Shown: positions 62,907 through 64,000 of the stretch, in pieces
Layout: each line of letters opens with the position of its first letter
How positions within the stretch are numbered: position 1 is the first letter of the stretch
Notes under the pieces: generated by a model
Databases searched by the model: none
What the model was told of the DNA's origin: nothing
The model's input: the letters and a program-made list of their open reading frames with translations, nothing else
Program-made: the position numbers and the translations under genes
Assembly: GCA_026002875.1 (NCBI GenBank)
Contig: BPGE01000001.1
Location: forward strand, 1,612,001 to 1,676,000
Direction: 5' to 3'
Length of the DNA: 64,000 bases
Source of the DNA: Bryobacteraceae bacterium
GTDB taxonomy: Bacteria; Acidobacteriota; Terriglobia; Bryobacterales; Bryobacteraceae

Positions 62907-63971
62907 ATGACGAGCGTGTTCCGGGCGGTCGGGATGGCCGCAGCAGCCGTTCTTTTCTTCGAGGCCGCTGCCGCCGGCTTCCAGCGCAAAAAGAAGCAGG
63001 AAGAGGAAATCACGCAGACTCTCGAACTGCCCCCCGATCCTCCTGCCGCCGTCGCCGCCGACCCCTCCCGGCTCGCCTTCCTCCACGCCCCTCTCTCCGC
63101 GCAGGGCCTGCTCTCCCGCCAGACGCGCGATGCCCTCCGCCTGCTGCTCCAGAACGCCCGCGGCGCCCGCTTCGTGCGCATCCGCGCCTGGGTCGCCGGC
63201 ACCGGCGACCTGCGCCGCGTGCAGACGATCGTCGCCGAGACGTTCGCCGAAAAGAAACAGCCCCTGCCCGTCCTGACCGTGGCGCAGGTCGGCGCCCTCC
63301 CGCTCGAGGGCGCCCAGGTGCAGCTGGAAGCGGTCATCGAACAGCGCAAGCCCGCCGGCGCGGGCATCGTCTTCGCAGCTGCCGAAAGCCCGTCCCCGCA
63401 GGAAACCCTCGGCCGGATCCAGCGCGCCTTCCAGCAGGCGGAAGCCCTCCCCGGCGCGCCCGTCTCGCTGGTCTGCGGCGTGACCTCCGCGGATCTGCTC
63501 GAACCCTTGCGCGCCGCCGCCTATTCCGCCTTCCCCCGCGCCGCGTTCGTCAGTTTCCAGCAGCAGCGGATTCCCGGACCGCCGCTCGCCGCCTGCCAGG
63601 CTGCCGCATCCATTTCGAAGCCCGTGGCGGATGGCGTCCGCAGGCTCGACGCCGGAGTCGCCATCAGCGCGCCCCGGATCATTCTCTCCGGCGCCCAGCT
63701 CGCCTTCCGCTATGAAGAAAGCGACGCCCGCCTGGCCTATCAGCGCCTCGGCCGCACGCTGCAGCAGGCTGGCGCATCGCTGAAAAGCGCCCTGATCCTC
63801 AACGTCTACCCGCTCTCCGCCCAGCTGGCGGAGCTGGCGGCCAGAGTTCGCTCCGAGTTTGTCAATGCCGCGCAGCCGCCCGCGGGACTCGTCGTGCCGC
63901 TCGAAGGGCTTCCGTCCATGGACGGCGCCTTCGCCCTCGAGGCCGTCGCCCTGCCCGCGCCCGGCGCCTGA
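62907..63971 (+). CDS. Exported protein with two RidA-like domains
   Basis: A 354-residue protein with a signal peptide or anchor (FRAVGMAAAAVLFFEAAAAG). I read two YjgF/RidA-like domains. The first (about 48-145) runs from LAFLHAPLSAQGLLSRQTRD to LPVLTVAQVGALPLEGAQVQLEAVI, the second (about 255-350) from IILSGAQLAFRYEESDARLA to PPAGLVVPLEGLPSMDGAFALEAVA. In both, the position of the catalytic Arg of RidA (the R of PARTTVEV) is taken by another residue, Leu and Gly respectively. They are therefore unlikely to be imine deaminases and may instead bind a ligand. Export of RidA-fold proteins is unusual. The region between (about 150-250) may hold a third, decayed copy. It ends 29 bp before the window edge. 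Confidence 0.68.
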   Translation: MTSVFRAVGMAAAAVLFFEAAAAGFQRKKKQEEEITQTLELPPDPPAAVAADPSRLAFLHAPLSAQGLLSRQTRDALRLLLQNARGARFVRIRAWVAGTGDLRRVQTIVAETFAEKKQPLPVLTVAQVGALPLEGAQVQLEAVIEQRKPAGAGIVFAAAESPSPQETLGRIQRAFQQAEALPGAPVSLVCGVTSADLLEPLRAAAYSAFPRAAFVSFQQQRIPGPPLAACQAAASISKPVADGVRRLDAGVAISAPRIILSGAQLAFRYEESDARLAYQRLGRTLQQAGASLKSALILNVYPLSAQLAELAARVRSEFVNAAQPPAGLVVPLEGLPSMDGAFALEAVALPAPGA

Positions 63972-64000
63972 CGCGGCCGGTTCTTCATTTCAGAGAAAGC

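Overview
The window reads as GC-rich chromosomal DNA from a heterotrophic acidobacterium, most likely of the Bryobacter/Solibacter type (inference). The grounds are the mix of families: an Oar-like TonB-dependent receptor with an N-terminal carboxypeptidase-regulatory domain, a VWFA protein of the acidobacterial type, several large FG-GAP/ASPIC-UnbV (CRTAC-like) exported proteins, many Tat-type signal peptides, and a wealth of secreted hydrolases. I saw no phage, insertion sequence, CRISPR array or rRNA. Genes are densely packed, often with ATGA or GTGA stop/start overlaps, and the high GC content gives many long antisense open frames that are not genes.

Left part, 1-12.5 kb, minus strand: an apparent carbohydrate locus made of a CRTAC-like protein, a GH78 alpha-L-rhamnosidase, a Tat-exported enolase-superfamily protein, a beta-propeller sensor kinase with its NarL-type regulator, and a TonB-dependent receptor cut off by the window edge. 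From 12.5 to 22.3 kb follow a VWFA protein and a TPR protein (plus strand), mutS and glutamate dehydrogenase (minus), a secreted M14/AstE-like protein and a glycerol facilitator (plus), riboflavin synthase (minus) and a tRNA-Arg(CCG) with its own terminator. From 22.3 to 28.4 kb lie a PrcB-like protein, a GH5-like protein, a DJ-1/PfpI protein, a Gfo/Idh/MocA oxidoreductase, an amidohydrolase and a NUDIX hydrolase.

Middle part, 28.4-42 kb: a sigma70-like promoter sits on the end of the NUDIX gene and is followed at once by a fluoride (crcB-motif) riboswitch. Behind it is a tight operon of a CPA-type cation/proton antiporter, a double DUF190 protein, a single DUF190 protein and a small P-loop ATPase, which runs convergently into a dynamin-like GTPase. 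This is the most interesting unit in the window. Next comes a plus-strand operon of TPR/ASPIC protein, pentaheme cytochrome with TPRs, CRTAC-like protein and sugar-phosphate isomerase-like protein, a probable periplasmic redox/binding module.

Right part, 42-64 kb: an eight-gene minus-strand Bat/MoxR-type operon (DUF4159, VWA/GATase-like, caspase-like pseudo-peptidase, TPR plus HExxH peptidase, MoxR ATPase, DUF58, BatA/VWA, DUF4175), trailed by a small caspase/CHAT-like protein. Beyond it are a class V aminotransferase, proS, a small membrane protein and a secreted amidohydrolase on the minus strand. They are followed by a divergent MauE/DoxX-thioredoxin fusion, a hemerythrin and an exported protein with two RidA-like domains that both lack the usual arginine.
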